Source: Methylopila jiangsuensis (lineage in GTDB: Bacteria > Pseudomonadota > Alphaproteobacteria > Rhizobiales > Methylopilaceae). From it: a stretch of 64,000 bases of DNA. Below the pieces are notes generated by a model, which was given only the letters and a program-made list of their open reading frames with translations, did no database searches and was not told where the DNA came from. The stretch spans positions 310,001-374,000 of the forward strand of contig NZ_BSFK01000005.1 in assembly GCF_027922305.1 (NCBI RefSeq). The letters run 5' to 3'. Positions 17,476-25,471 of the stretch are shown in pieces. Position 1 is the first letter of the stretch, and every line of letters begins with the position of its first letter. The position numbers and the translations under genes were made by a program.

Positions 17476-17670
17476 TCACTCCCGCGCCAGCCGCGCCTTC
17501 AGCTTGCGGAAGGCCAGCGTCTTGAGCGCGACCTCCGAGCCGCCGGCGGGGCCGACCACCACCACCTCCACGCCGGTGTCGGCGTGGATCGCGGCGCAGC
17601 GCATGGCGTTGCCCACGGTCACGACCTCATAGAGCACGTCGCCTGTGGGCTCGCCGTCCTTCGCGGCCAT
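17476..17670 (-). CDS. DUF6898-type small conserved protein
   Basis: This 64-residue soluble protein matches the small alphaproteobacterial family now called DUF6898, sometimes mislabelled serine hydroxymethyltransferase because of gene neighbourhood. The recognisable core is YEVVTVGNAMRCAAIHADTGVEVVVVGP, then ALKTLAFRKLKARLA. No function is known. It starts 21 bases after the L,D-transpeptidase stop and has no clear ribosome site of its own, so it is probably translated by coupling. The DegP-type protease follows after 101 bases. Confidence 0.75.
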   Translation of the reverse strand: MAAKDGEPTGDVLYEVVTVGNAMRCAAIHADTGVEVVVVGPAGGSEVALKTLAFRKLKARLARE

Positions 17671-17691
17671 GGGGGAGGGCCGTTCCGGGCG

Positions 17692-18981
17692 TCAGCGCGC
17701 CATCGCCAGCTCGCCGGTGCCGTCGAGGCCGTAGATGTCCTCGCGGAACTGCACCGCGCCGTCCGCGCCGCCCCAGCCGGAGATGTAGCGCCAGTAGACC
17801 TGCACGTAGGGCTGCAGGTTGATGTCCACCCGCTGCCCGGACTTGATCGCGGCGTCGATGGCGCGGCGGTCCCAGCCCGGCTGGTTCTGGGCGAGCCAGC
17901 CCACCAGCTCGCGCACGTTCTGGACGCGGACGCAGCCGGAGGAATGGAAGCGGGCGTTCTCGCCGAACAGGTTCTTGGACGGCGTATCGTGCATGTACAC
18001 GCCGTCCTTGTTCGGCATGTTGATGCGCACGGAGCCCATGGAGTTGTCCTCGCCGGGATCCTGGCGATACATGTACTGCGTCGCCTCCATGGTGTTCCAG
18101 TTCACGGCCTCGGGCGGGATCTCCTGGCCCTGCTGGGTGATGATGCGGATGTTCTTCTTCGTCAGGTACTGCGGGTCCTTCTGCATCATCGGAATGAGGT
18201 CCTTCCGGATGATGGAGGCGGGCACGGTCCAGAACGGGTTGAAGTTCACCTGCTGGATCTTGGCGTCGAGCACCGGCGAGGCGCGGTCCACCTTGCCGAC
18301 GACGGCGGTGTAGCGGGCCTGGACCTGGCCGTTGTCCACGGCCTCGATCTCGGCCGCGGGAATGTTCACCAGCACGTAGCGGCCGGTGGCGGCCACGTTC
18401 GCCATGGTGCGGATGCGCACGAGGTTGGTCTCGAGCTGCCGCAGCCGGGTCTCGGCGGGAATGTTGAGCGACTGCATGGTGTCGTCGCCCACCACGCCGA
18501 CCGGGATCAGGCCGTGCCGGGCCTGGAAGCGCTTCACCGCGCCCTCCACATAGGAGTCGAACACCGGCGACATGGGCAGGTTCGGGTCGAGGTCGTTGGT
18601 GGCGGCGAGGCGCTGGCGCAGCGCGATCACCCGCTCGCCGCGGGAGCCGAGCTTCAGCCGCTCGCCGGCCGGCACCCGGTTCCAGCCGCCGCGCTGGACG
18701 ATGGCGCTGTAGTCCTGGATCGCGAGTTCGGTGCGCTGGGCGGTCTCGGCCGAGAGCGTCGGGGTGCGGGAGCCGGAGGTGCGCGTCACGCCGGAGGACG
18801 AGGCGTCGAAGCGGTCTTTCCATTCGGCCTGGCTGTCGAAGGACAGCATCATCTCCTGCGCGGAGGCGCTGGTCGCCAGCGCGCCCGCCGCGGCGCCGAA
18901 GCCAAGCCGCAGCGCCCCGCGCCGCGACACGCCGAGATTCCAAGACCGTTCCGTCACGACCGTCCGCTCCAGTGCCGTCAA
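17692..18981 (-). CDS. L,D-transpeptidase (YcbB/LdtD-like)
   Basis: This 429-residue periplasmic enzyme makes 3-3 cross-links in peptidoglycan or anchors proteins to it. The N-terminus has a twin-arginine-like signal (SRRGALRLGFGAAAG, cleavage near SAS/AQE at about 41). A peptidoglycan-binding domain lies at about 105-175 (LKLGSRGERVIALRQRL to TMQSLN). The YkuD catalytic domain spans about 200-365, with His331 in MHDTPSKNLF and the nucleophile Cys350 in HSSGCVRV. The long insertion between strands (IIRKDLIPMMQKDPQYL) is the YcbB-type lid. In rhizobia such enzymes supply most of the cross-links used in polar growth. It starts the operon with DUF6898 and possibly the protease. Confidence 0.93.
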   Translation of the reverse strand: MTALERTVVTERSWNLGVSRRGALRLGFGAAAGALATSASAQEMMLSFDSQAEWKDRFDASSSGVTRTSGSRTPTLSAETAQRTELAIQDYSAIVQRGGWNRVPAGERLKLGSRGERVIALRQRLAATNDLDPNLPMSPVFDSYVEGAVKRFQARHGLIPVGVVGDDTMQSLNIPAETRLRQLETNLVRIRTMANVAATGRYVLVNIPAAEIEAVDNGQVQARYTAVVGKVDRASPVLDAKIQQVNFNPFWTVPASIIRKDLIPMMQKDPQYLTKKNIRIITQQGQEIPPEAVNWNTMEATQYMYRQDPGEDNSMGSVRINMPNKDGVYMHDTPSKNLFGENARFHSSGCVRVQNVRELVGWLAQNQPGWDRRAIDAAIKSGQRVDINLQPYVQVYWRYISGWGGADGAVQFREDIYGLDGTGELAMAR

Positions 18982-19288
18982 GACCGTCCTTCGCTGCGTC
19001 TCAGAGGGGGAGACGGGCGAAGCTCACATGCGAGAGCGCCACAGCCATGGTTAAGGAACCTTGAGCCCGACCCTCGCGGCGTTGAACGAAGCGGAAACGG
19101 ACGACGTCGGGAGCATCACCACCCCGTTACCGCCGAAACGCGACGGTCCCCTCCGTTCCCAAGGCTTTCGCCCATGGATTCGAGAAGCCACCGGTTTGAG
19201 GCGGAACGATGTCGGTTTGGGCTTGCGCGAAGCGATCACGCGCATGTTGATGCGCGGGCGCCTCAGCGCGAGACGGGAGCGAACGGCC
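18982..19288. other. Divergent intergenic region
   Basis: About 307 bases between the L,D-transpeptidase start (-) and the cyclotransferase-like start (+). It must hold both promoters. No convincing hexamer pair or strong hairpin was found. An open frame of the + strand gene extends back through most of it, but that is judged to be upstream read-through. Confidence 0.5.
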
Positions 19289-19750
19289 GTGCCGCATTAC
19301 TTCGCCTATGGCGCCAACATGTGCCGCAGCTCCATGGCGCGCCGTTGCCCGACCGCGGAGCCGGTAGGCCCTGCGCGCCTGAAAGGCTGGCGCTTCGCCA
19401 TCTCCCGCGACGGTTACGCCACGGTGCTGCGGGAGCCGGCCGCCGTCACACATGGCGTGCTGTGGCGGCTGACGGAGGCGGACCTGCGCGCGCTCGACGC
19501 CTTCGAGCGGGTCGCCATGGGGCTCTACCGCCGGGAGCGGCTGCGGGTGTCGGGCCCGGAGGGCGGGCAGGCCGCCATCGTCTATGTCTCCCGCCATGTG
19601 GCGCCAGGGATCGCGGTGGCGGGCTACATGAGCGAGATGGTGATCCCGGCGGCCGTCGCATGGGGGCTGCCGGCGCCCTATCTGGCGGAGCTCCGGCGAT
19701 TCGCGGCCGGCGCCCGGGGCGGCCCGGCGGCTCAGGGAGGGTTTCGATGA
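19289..19750 (+). CDS. Gamma-glutamylcyclotransferase-like protein
   Basis: This 153-residue protein of the GGCT/AIG2-like fold would release 5-oxoproline from gamma-glutamyl groups, or serve a related small-amine function. The diagnostic N-terminal motif YFAYGANM and the following LKGWRFAISRDGYATVL fit the family, and the general-acid region LRALDAFERVAMGLYRR holds the expected Glu (FERV). I chose the GTG at 19289, with GGGAG 9 bases upstream, because family members start right before YFAYG. The open frame extends 228 bases further without a ribosome site. Its stop overlaps the acylphosphatase start (ATGA), so the two are coupled. Confidence 0.85.
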   Translation: MPHYFAYGANMCRSSMARRCPTAEPVGPARLKGWRFAISRDGYATVLREPAAVTHGVLWRLTEADLRALDAFERVAMGLYRRERLRVSGPEGGQAAIVYVSRHVAPGIAVAGYMSEMVIPAAVAWGLPAPYLAELRRFAAGARGGPAAQGGFR

Positions 19751-20037
19751 CGGACGTCGCGGTGGAGATCATCGTCACCGGCAGGGTGCAGGGCGTGGGC
19801 TACCGCGCCTGGGCGCAGGCCAACGCCACGTCGCAGGGGCTGCGGGGCCTTGTGCGCAACCGCAAGGACGGTTCGGTGCAGGCCCTGCTTGCGGGACCGA
19901 AGGAGCGCATCGAGGCCTTCGCGGCCGCCTGCCGCGCCGGTCCGACGCTCGCCAGGGTGGAGAACGTGACGGTGAAGGAGATCGACCCGTCCGACGTTCC
20001 GGAGGGCGCGGGCGTGGTCATCGGCGAAACGGCGTGA
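19747..20037 (+). CDS. acyP: Acylphosphatase
   Basis: This 96-residue cytoplasmic enzyme hydrolyses acyl phosphates. The signature GRVQGVGYR (residues 12-20) supplies the phosphate-binding loop with catalytic Arg20, and VRNRKDGSV supplies Asn38. The length is typical. It overlaps the preceding cyclotransferase-like gene by 4 bases and ends 15 bases before the convergent lipB stop, with no terminator hairpin between. Confidence 0.95.
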   Translation: MTDVAVEIIVTGRVQGVGYRAWAQANATSQGLRGLVRNRKDGSVQALLAGPKERIEAFAAACRAGPTLARVENVTVKEIDPSDVPEGAGVVIGETA

Positions 20038-20052
20038 GCGGACGCCGAGGGT

Positions 20053-20784
20053 TCAGATCGGACGCGGCGGCTCCGACTCCACCCCCGCCGTCGGTCCGAA
20101 CACCTCCTCGAACCTGTCGCGCAGGGCCATGTCCACGTCCGTCATGGCGACCACGCGGCCGAGATCGGCGAGGCTGGTGACGCCGTGGCCGCGCACGCCG
20201 CAGGGCACGATGCCGCCGTAGTGCGACAGGTCCGGCTCCACGTTGAGGCTGATCCCGTGCAGCGTCACCCAGCGCTTCACCCGAACGCCGATGGCGGCGA
20301 TCTTGTCCTCGGCGCCGAGGCCGCGCTCGGGCCGGCGCACCCAGACGCCGACCCGGTCCTCCCGCCGCTCGCCGGCGACGTTGAACCGGTCGAGCGTCGC
20401 GATCAGCCACTCTTCAAGCGCCGCCACATAGGCCCGGAGGTCCGGGCCGCGGCGTTTCAGGTCCAGCATCACATAGGCGATGCGCTGGCCGGGGCCGTGG
20501 TAGGTGTATTGCCCGCCCCGCCCCGTGGCGAACACCGGCAGACGGTCCGGCGCCACGAGGTCTTCCGCGCGGGCGCTGGTGCCTGCGGTGTAGAGCGGCG
20601 GATGCTCCAGCAGCCAGACCAGTTCGGGCGCGGCGCCGTCGGCGATGGCCGCGGCGCGGGCCTCCATGGCGGCGACCGCTTCAGGGTAGGGGACCGCCAC
20701 GTCGGAGACGAGCCAGTCCACGGGAGCCGAGCCTGCGGGAGCGGGCAGGCGGGCGGCGAGCGCCGCGCGGGGACGGTCATTCAT
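20053..20784 (-). CDS. lipB: Octanoyltransferase (lipoate biosynthesis)
   Basis: This 243-residue cytoplasmic enzyme transfers octanoyl groups from acyl carrier protein to lipoyl domains, the first step of lipoate synthesis. The motifs are [14 protein letters not shown] (89-101), the catalytic Lys161 in [18 protein letters not shown], and the nucleophile Cys195 in [14 protein letters not shown]. The length is normal. It is divergent from the SPOA protein gene, with about 97 bases between the starts, and convergent with acyP. lipA is not in the window. Confidence 0.96.
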   Translation of the reverse strand: MNDRPRAALAARLPAPAGSAPVDWLVSDVAVPYPEAVAAMEARAAAIADGAAPELVWLLEHPPLYTAGTSARAEDLVAPDRLPVFATGRGGQYTYHGPGQRIAYVMLDLKRRGPDLRAYVAALEEWLIATLDRFNVAGERREDRVGVWVRRPERGLGAEDKIAAIGVRVKRWVTLHGISLNVEPDLSHYGGIVPCGVRGHGVTSLADLGRVVAMTDVDMALRDRFEEVFGPTAGVESEPPRPI

Positions 20785-20881
20785 CAGCGCGCCTTCCGCC
20801 GGTCAACCGGCCCTTAACCATAGCGTGTTCGAGTGGCGGTCACGGGCGGCTTTCGCCGCGACAGCCGGGAGACGACGTTTC

Positions 20882-21148
20882 GTGCCGCGTATCGACGAGG
20901 TCAAGATTGAGCTGTCCATCGTGCTGGGCGCGGCGGTGATGCCGATCCACCAGCTGCTGCGCATGGGCCGCGGCGCGGTGATCGAACTCGCCGCCGGCGA
21001 ACGGGACGGCGTGACGATTCTCGCCAACGACCATCCGATCGCCCATGGCGTGGTGTTCGTGAACGGCGACCGCATCGGCGTGGAGATCACATCCATGATT
21101 TCGCAGGAGAAAGCGGCTGCGTCAGACCCGCTGGCGGTCGCCGCCTGA
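20882..21148 (+). CDS. Stand-alone SPOA-domain (FliN/FliM-like) protein
   Basis: This 88-residue protein consists of one SPOA domain, the C-terminal domain of flagellar switch proteins FliN and FliM. The pattern is clear: IELSIVLGAAVMPIHQLLRMGRGAVIEL, then ILANDHPIAHGVVFVNGDRIGVEIT. It lacks the N-terminal parts of FliN or FliM. The likely start is the GTG at 20882 with GGGAG 10 bases upstream (MPRIDEVKIE); another GTG at 20825 would add 19 basic residues. No other flagellar gene is nearby, and neighbours are lipB and a tRNA. It may be a motor part encoded apart from the main cluster or a regulator; neither is shown. Confidence 0.8.
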   Translation: MPRIDEVKIELSIVLGAAVMPIHQLLRMGRGAVIELAAGERDGVTILANDHPIAHGVVFVNGDRIGVEITSMISQEKAAASDPLAVAA

Positions 21149-21228
21149 ACCGGGTTTTCCACCGTCCGGCGAAAGAGAAGACGAATCCCTTGTGAACCCC
21201 ACATCGATTTGGTATCAGCACCGCCGTC

Positions 21229-21313
21229 GCGGTCGTGGCGGAACTGGTAGACGCGCAGCGTTGAGGTCGCTGTGGGGCAACCCGTGGAAGTTCGAGTCTT
21301 CTCGACCGCACCA
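21229..21313 (+). tRNA. tRNA-Leu (anticodon GAG)
   Basis: An 85-base class II tRNA. The acceptor GCGGTCG pairs with CGACCGC, the anticodon stem CAGCG/CGCTG holds loop TTGAGGT (GAG), a variable arm (TGGGGCAACCCG) is present, the T-loop is GTTCGAGTC, and the 3' CCA is encoded. It reads CUC and CUU leucine codons. A very strong terminator follows 32 bases downstream. Confidence 0.97.
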
Positions 21314-21345
21314 TTGAACTGATCTTCTCGCATGGACCTCGTGCG

Positions 21346-21392
21346 AAAACGACGAAGCCCCGGAAGCCTGCTTCCGGGGCTTCGTCGTTTTT
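21346..21392 (+). terminator. Very strong rho-independent terminator after tRNA-Leu
   Basis: A 22-bp perfectly paired stem runs from AAAACGACGAAGCC... to ...GGCTTCGTCGTTTT around a central CT and ends in a T-run (TTTTT). It lies between tRNA-Leu and mgtE on the + strand. Because the A-run and T-run flank both arms, it could also act on the other strand. Confidence 0.9.
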
Positions 21393-21414
21393 AACCTCCT
21401 CCAGAAAATCATTG

Positions 21415-21447
21415 CGCCGCGCTGCAACTGGTTGCCGCAGCGCGGCG
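21415..21447 (+). promoter_or_regulatory. Hairpin in the mgtE leader, with an alternative pairing
   Basis: CGCCGCGCTGC (21415-21425) pairs perfectly with GCAGCGCGGCG (21437-21447). Inside it, GCAAC (21424-21428) can pair with GTTGC (21431-21435), a fold that would compete with the last bases of the large stem. It lies 48 bases before the mgtE start. Whether it senses magnesium or is merely structural is not known. Confidence 0.4.
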
Positions 21448-21494
21448 AGCGACCTACACCCCGCCCGACGCTTCCTCCAGAACGCCGAGACCCC

Positions 21495-22913
21495 ATGAGC
21501 GCAGACGCCGAGACGCGCCACGCGACGCAGGGCGCCGACCTCGCCGCCCCGATCCGGGACGAGGACGGCCGGCTGTTTCACGCCTTCGTGGAGGCGGTGG
21601 CGGAGGCCATCGCCGCCAACGACGGCGGGCGGGTGTGCGAGCTCGCCGGCGACCTGCACGAATCCGACGTCGGCGATCTGATCGAGAATCTCGAGCCGGA
21701 CGACCGGCCGAAGCTGATCGAGCTGCTCGGCAAGGAGTTCGACTTCGCCGCGCTCACGGAGGTGGACGAAACCGTCCGCGTCCGGCTGCTGGAGGAACTG
21801 CCGTCGGCGACGATCGTCGAGGGCGTGCGTGAGCTCGACTCCGACGACGCGGTCTACATCCTTGAGGATCTGGACGAGGCCGAGCGCGCCCGGATTCTCG
21901 ACCAGTTGCCGGCGCCGGACCGGGTGGCGCTGACGCGCAGCCTCGACTTTCCGGAAGAGTCGGCCGGTCGCCGCATGCAGACGGCCTTCGTGGCCACGCC
22001 GCCGTTCTGGACGGTGGGCCATGTGATCGACCACATCGCCGACACGCCCGGCCTGCCGGAGACCTTCTACGAGGTGTTCGTCATCGATCCGGCGTTCAAG
22101 CTGCTGGGATCGGTGAAGCTCGACCGGCTGCTGCGCACCCGCCGCAGCACGCTGATGCGCGACATTCTGGAGGAGCTGCCGCGCACGGTGCGCGCCACCG
22201 ACGACCAGGAGCAGGCGGCCCGGCTGTTCGAGCGCTACAACCTCGTCTCCGCCGCCGTGGTCGACGACGCCGACCGGCTGGTGGGCGTGCTGATGGTGGA
22301 CGACATCCTCGACGTCATCGAGGAGGAGGCGGACGAGGACCTGCGCGCCCTCGGCGGCGTCACCGGCGACGAGGAGATTTCGGACACGGTGCTCTACACC
22401 GCCCGCAGCCGCATCCCCTGGCTGCTGGTGAACCTCTGCACCGCGTTCTTCTCCGCGAGCGTCATCGGCCTGTTCGAGGGCACCATCGAGCACATGGTGG
22501 CGCTCGCGGTGCTGATGCCGATCGTGGCCTCCATGGGCGGCAACGCCGGCACCCAGACCATGACGGTGGCGGTGCGCGCGCTCGCCACCCGCGACCTCGG
22601 CGGCCACAACGCCCGCCGGCTGGTGCGCCGCGAGGCGCTGGTCGGCCTCGCCAACGGCGTGACGCTGGCGCTGCTGGTGGGCCTGACCGCGGGGACGTGG
22701 TTCGAGAACCCGGAGCTCGGCGTCATCATCGGCACGGCGATGGTGGTCAACCTCGTCTGCGCCGGCCTGTTCGGCATCCTGATCCCGCTGACGCTGGACA
22801 AGCTGAAGGCCGACCCCGCCGTCGCCTCGGGCGTGTTCCTGACCACGGTGACGGACACCGTGGGCTTCTTCGCCTTCCTCGGCCTCGCCGCATGGTGGTT
22901 CAACCTGCACTGA
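21495..22913 (+). CDS. mgtE: Magnesium transporter MgtE
   Basis: This 472-residue Mg2+ channel of the inner membrane has a cytoplasmic MgtE N-terminal superhelix (about 30-150, with SDVGDLIENLEPDDRPKLIELL), two CBS domains (about 160-285, including TRRSTLMRDILE and LVGVLMVDDILDVIEEEADED) and a membrane part from about 305 with five helices. The pore motif MPIVASMGGNAGTQTMTVAVRALA is present. I use the ATG at 21495, giving MSADAETRH; the open frame extends 63 bases further without support. The Mg2+-bound CBS and N domains normally close the pore. The gene sits just behind the tRNA-Leu terminator with a 102-base gap. Confidence 0.95.
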   Translation: MSADAETRHATQGADLAAPIRDEDGRLFHAFVEAVAEAIAANDGGRVCELAGDLHESDVGDLIENLEPDDRPKLIELLGKEFDFAALTEVDETVRVRLLEELPSATIVEGVRELDSDDAVYILEDLDEAERARILDQLPAPDRVALTRSLDFPEESAGRRMQTAFVATPPFWTVGHVIDHIADTPGLPETFYEVFVIDPAFKLLGSVKLDRLLRTRRSTLMRDILEELPRTVRATDDQEQAARLFERYNLVSAAVVDDADRLVGVLMVDDILDVIEEEADEDLRALGGVTGDEEISDTVLYTARSRIPWLLVNLCTAFFSASVIGLFEGTIEHMVALAVLMPIVASMGGNAGTQTMTVAVRALATRDLGGHNARRLVRREALVGLANGVTLALLVGLTAGTWFENPELGVIIGTAMVVNLVCAGLFGILIPLTLDKLKADPAVASGVFLTTVTDTVGFFAFLGLAAWWFNLH

Positions 22914-23021
22914 CGGGGCGGGGAGCCACGCTCCCGGCATGGTGAGCGGAAGCTTAACGCTTTCGCCACGTTTCTCCGCTTCTCTCGACGCCTGATCGGT
23001 TGCGTCACGGAGGGATCGGAC

Positions 23022-23165
23022 ATGAAGGAGCCAGCGGCCACGCGCCTTGTGGGAGCCCTCGTGTTCTCGGGCCTTCTCGCCGTCCTGCTGCTGGACGGCG
23101 GCGCGCCCGCCGACCGCGGCGCGGAGGCCGTGGTGGCGATGATCCGGGACAGCGTCGGTCCGTGA
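23022..23165 (+). CDS. Small single-pass membrane or secreted peptide (47 aa)
   Basis: This gene encodes 47 residues beginning MKEPAATRLVGALVFSG. It has one hydrophobic stretch (about residues 9-24, LVGALVFSGLLAVLLL), then a polar Ala/Asp-rich tail ending RDSVGP. A strong GGAGGG site lies 7 bases before the ATG, good evidence for translation. It sits alone between mgtE and the GH25 gene. I do not recognise the family. It could be a one-helix membrane peptide (N-in) or a short exported peptide. Confidence 0.6.
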   Translation: MKEPAATRLVGALVFSGLLAVLLLDGGAPADRGAEAVVAMIRDSVGP

Positions 23166-23230
23166 CGGGCGTCTTGGCGGCGAGCGCCGCGGCGCGTAAG
23201 CTGACCGCGCGGCGGTAAGGGGGGACCCTC

Positions 23231-24049
23231 ATGGGCATGACTTGGCGGAGCGCTCTGCGCGGAGCGGGCGCCGCGGCTGCGATCGCGGCCGGCGCGGGGC
23301 TGCTCGCGGGCTGCTCGTCCATCGGCGGCGACGTGGAGCGGACGGCGCTGATCACCGAGGTCGACCCCTCCACGGGCATCGGCTCGGCGCTCACCGGCCG
23401 CGTCACCGAGCCGGAGGATCACCCGATCCACGGCATCGACGTCGCGAAGTATCAGGGAACGATCGACTGGAGCGGCGTGCGCGCCTCGGGCGTGTCCTTC
23501 GCCTTCATCAAGGCGACCGAGGGCGGCGACCGGGTGGACGACCGCTTCGCCGAGAACTGGGCCAACGCCCGCGCGGCCGGCGTCGCCCGCGGCGCCTACC
23601 ACTTCTATTACTTCTGCCGCACCGGCGCCGAGCAGGCGCGCTGGTTCATCGAGAACGTGCCGAACGACCCGGGCGCGCTGCCGCCGGTGCTCGACATGGA
23701 GTGGAACCACCTGTCGCCGTCCTGCAAGCGCCGCCCGCCGCGCGAGGAGGTGCTGCGGGAGATGAGCGTGTTCCTGTCCATGGTTGAGAAGCACTTCGGC
23801 AAGCGCCCGGCGATCTACACCAGCGTGGACTTCCACCGCGACATTCTGGTGGGCGCGTTTCCGGGCTATCACTTCTGGCTGCGCAGCGTCGCGGGCCATC
23901 CGAGCCTGAAGTACCACGCCTCGCGCCGGTTCTCGTTCTGGCAGCACACCGCCACCGGCCGCATCGGCGGCGTCACCGGCAATGTGGACCGCAACGTCTA
24001 CATGGGCGACGCGGCGAGCTTCCGGCGGTTCGCGGCCACCGGCCGCTGA
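23231..24049 (+). CDS. Glycoside hydrolase family 25 muramidase lipoprotein
   Basis: This 272-residue lysozyme-like enzyme hydrolyses the MurNAc-GlcNAc bond of peptidoglycan. The N-terminus is a lipoprotein signal with lipobox LLAGC (Cys28), so it should be anchored in the periplasmic face of a membrane. Ser29 at position +2 would favour the outer membrane. The GH25 domain runs from about 66 to 270: HGIDVAKYQG (Asp70), FIKATEGG, GAYHFYYF, and the catalytic pair DME (Asp155, Glu157) in LDMEWN, then AIYTSVDF and FWQHTATGRIGGV. GGGGGA precedes the ATG. It is followed by an interspersed repeat and the convergent acyltransferase gene. Confidence 0.93.
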   Translation: MGMTWRSALRGAGAAAAIAAGAGLLAGCSSIGGDVERTALITEVDPSTGIGSALTGRVTEPEDHPIHGIDVAKYQGTIDWSGVRASGVSFAFIKATEGGDRVDDRFAENWANARAAGVARGAYHFYYFCRTGAEQARWFIENVPNDPGALPPVLDMEWNHLSPSCKRRPPREEVLREMSVFLSMVEKHFGKRPAIYTSVDFHRDILVGAFPGYHFWLRSVAGHPSLKYHASRRFSFWQHTATGRIGGVTGNVDRNVYMGDAASFRRFAATGR

Positions 24050-24054
24050 AAGAT

Positions 24055-24153
24055 CGTCATGCCCGAGCTTGGTCATCGGGCATCCGCGACTTGGGCGTCG
24101 AAGCCTTTGCTCGGCAGAAATCGTGGATGCCCGCGCATCGCGCAGGCATGACG
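24055..24153. repeat. 99-bp interspersed palindromic repeat, copy 1
   Basis: It begins CGTCATGCCCGAGCTTG and ends GCAGGCATGACG, so its outer ends are inverted (CGTCATGCC/GGCATGACG). Inner parts (GGGCATCC...GTGGATGCCC) are also inverted. A second 99-base copy with the same ends lies at 46821-46919. Similar elements are scattered in intergenic DNA of many alphaproteobacteria. It sits 5 bases after the GH25 stop. Confidence 0.8.
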
Positions 24154-24201
24154 GGGTTTAAAGCGCGCGCTTCGGCGCTTTCCAGACAGTCTCCCGAACC
24201 C

Positions 24202-25344
24202 TCACTCCGCCGCGCGGGGCGCCGCGGGCGCCTTGGCGCGGCGGCCGCGGGGCGCCGGCGGCTCGGCCCCGACCAGACGGGCGGCGAGGCCGTGCACCCG
24301 GTCGGTGATCGGGTTGATGTAGCGCAGGCAGGGCTTCTCCACGTAGCGCCACGAGATGGCGCCGACGGTCACGGCGACGGCGAAGGAGCTGATGGAGATC
24401 GCCCAGTTCGGCCAGTGCGGCGCGAGGTGGGTCACCGTCTGCTCGATCACGAAGCTCGACACGTAAAGCCCGTAGGACCAGGTGCCGAGGGTGGCGAGAA
24501 AGCCCACGACGGCGTTGCGGGTGAAGCCCACGCACAGGATGAGGTAGGACAGCAGAATGATGCCCGCCAGCGCGGCGAAGTGCGAATAGGCGAAGACGGC
24601 GCACAGCGGCGCCAGGATGGCGAAGCCCTTCCACGACACCGGGATGCGGTCCGCGAACACCGCCATGGCGACGCCGACGCCGAACGCCGTGCCGAGCCGG
24701 ACCAGATGATGCACGGAGCCGAGATTGGCGTGGGATTCGCCGTCCCAGAACCACGCGGTGTAGATCGCGAGCGTCACGGCGAGGCCGGCCAGCACCAGCC
24801 CCTTGCGCAGGATGGCGCCGGTCGCCACCAGAATGGACAGCGTCAGGCTGAAGGCGAGCTCGTAGTGCAGCGTCCAGAGCGGCACGTAGAGAATGCCCGG
24901 ATAGACGTTGTTCTCGTACACGCCCGGAAGGGTGGCGTTCACGTTGGCGAGGCCGATGACCGAGGCCAGGAAGCCCCACGTCTGCCCCGAGCCGTAATAG
25001 CCGGACGCCGGCAGGCGCGTGACCAGCGCGCCCACCACGAGCGTCATGATCAGGCAGGAGACGATGATCGCCGGAAAGTAGCGCACCACGCGCGCCACCA
25101 TGGAGCGCAGCGGGTCCGGCTTGCGCAGCATGCTCCAGGTCAGCAGCAGGCCCGACAGGATGAAGAAGACGTGGACGCCGTGATGGCCGAGCGAGAAGCC
25201 GAAGATGTGGAAGAAGTCGCGCGTCTGGATGCCGGGCACCGTGGCGAGCCAGGAATGCGACAGCATGACCAGCGCCGCCGCCACGATGCGGACGGCGGAC
25301 AGGTTGTTCTCGCGGTCTGAGAGCTGAGAGGCCAGCGTCCGCAT
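24202..25344 (-). CDS. Acyltransferase 3 (OafA/YrhL-type) membrane protein
   Basis: This 380-residue multi-pass inner-membrane protein of the acyltransferase-3 family transfers acyl groups to sugars or lipids outside the membrane. The N-terminal LSAVRIVAAALVMLSHSWLA holds the conserved His (LSH), and HHGVHVFFILSGLLLTWS and the RRR-type arginine region (ARVVRYFPAII) follow. About ten hydrophobic segments are present. The C-terminus ends with a charged tail (RGRRAKAPAAPRAAE). The substrate is unknown; O-antigen, exopolysaccharide or peptidoglycan acylation are possibilities. It is divergent from the YdcF-type gene and lies convergent to the GH25 gene across the repeat. Confidence 0.9.
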   Translation of the reverse strand: MRTLASQLSDRENNLSAVRIVAAALVMLSHSWLATVPGIQTRDFFHIFGFSLGHHGVHVFFILSGLLLTWSMLRKPDPLRSMVARVVRYFPAIIVSCLIMTLVVGALVTRLPASGYYGSGQTWGFLASVIGLANVNATLPGVYENNVYPGILYVPLWTLHYELAFSLTLSILVATGAILRKGLVLAGLAVTLAIYTAWFWDGESHANLGSVHHLVRLGTAFGVGVAMAVFADRIPVSWKGFAILAPLCAVFAYSHFAALAGIILLSYLILCVGFTRNAVVGFLATLGTWSYGLYVSSFVIEQTVTHLAPHWPNWAISISSFAVAVTVGAISWRYVEKPCLRYINPITDRVHGLAARLVGAEPPAPRGRRAKAPAAPRAAE

Positions 25345-25471
25345 GCGTTCATGTCCCTGGGCGAGCTTTTCCGGCTCCGTTCGCCCGGCAATCTGTCATA
25401 ACCGCCGTAAACAAACCGCATGGCGTCCACGGGTTCTGACGATCGCGTGAAGCCTTTTGCAGAGACGCTTA

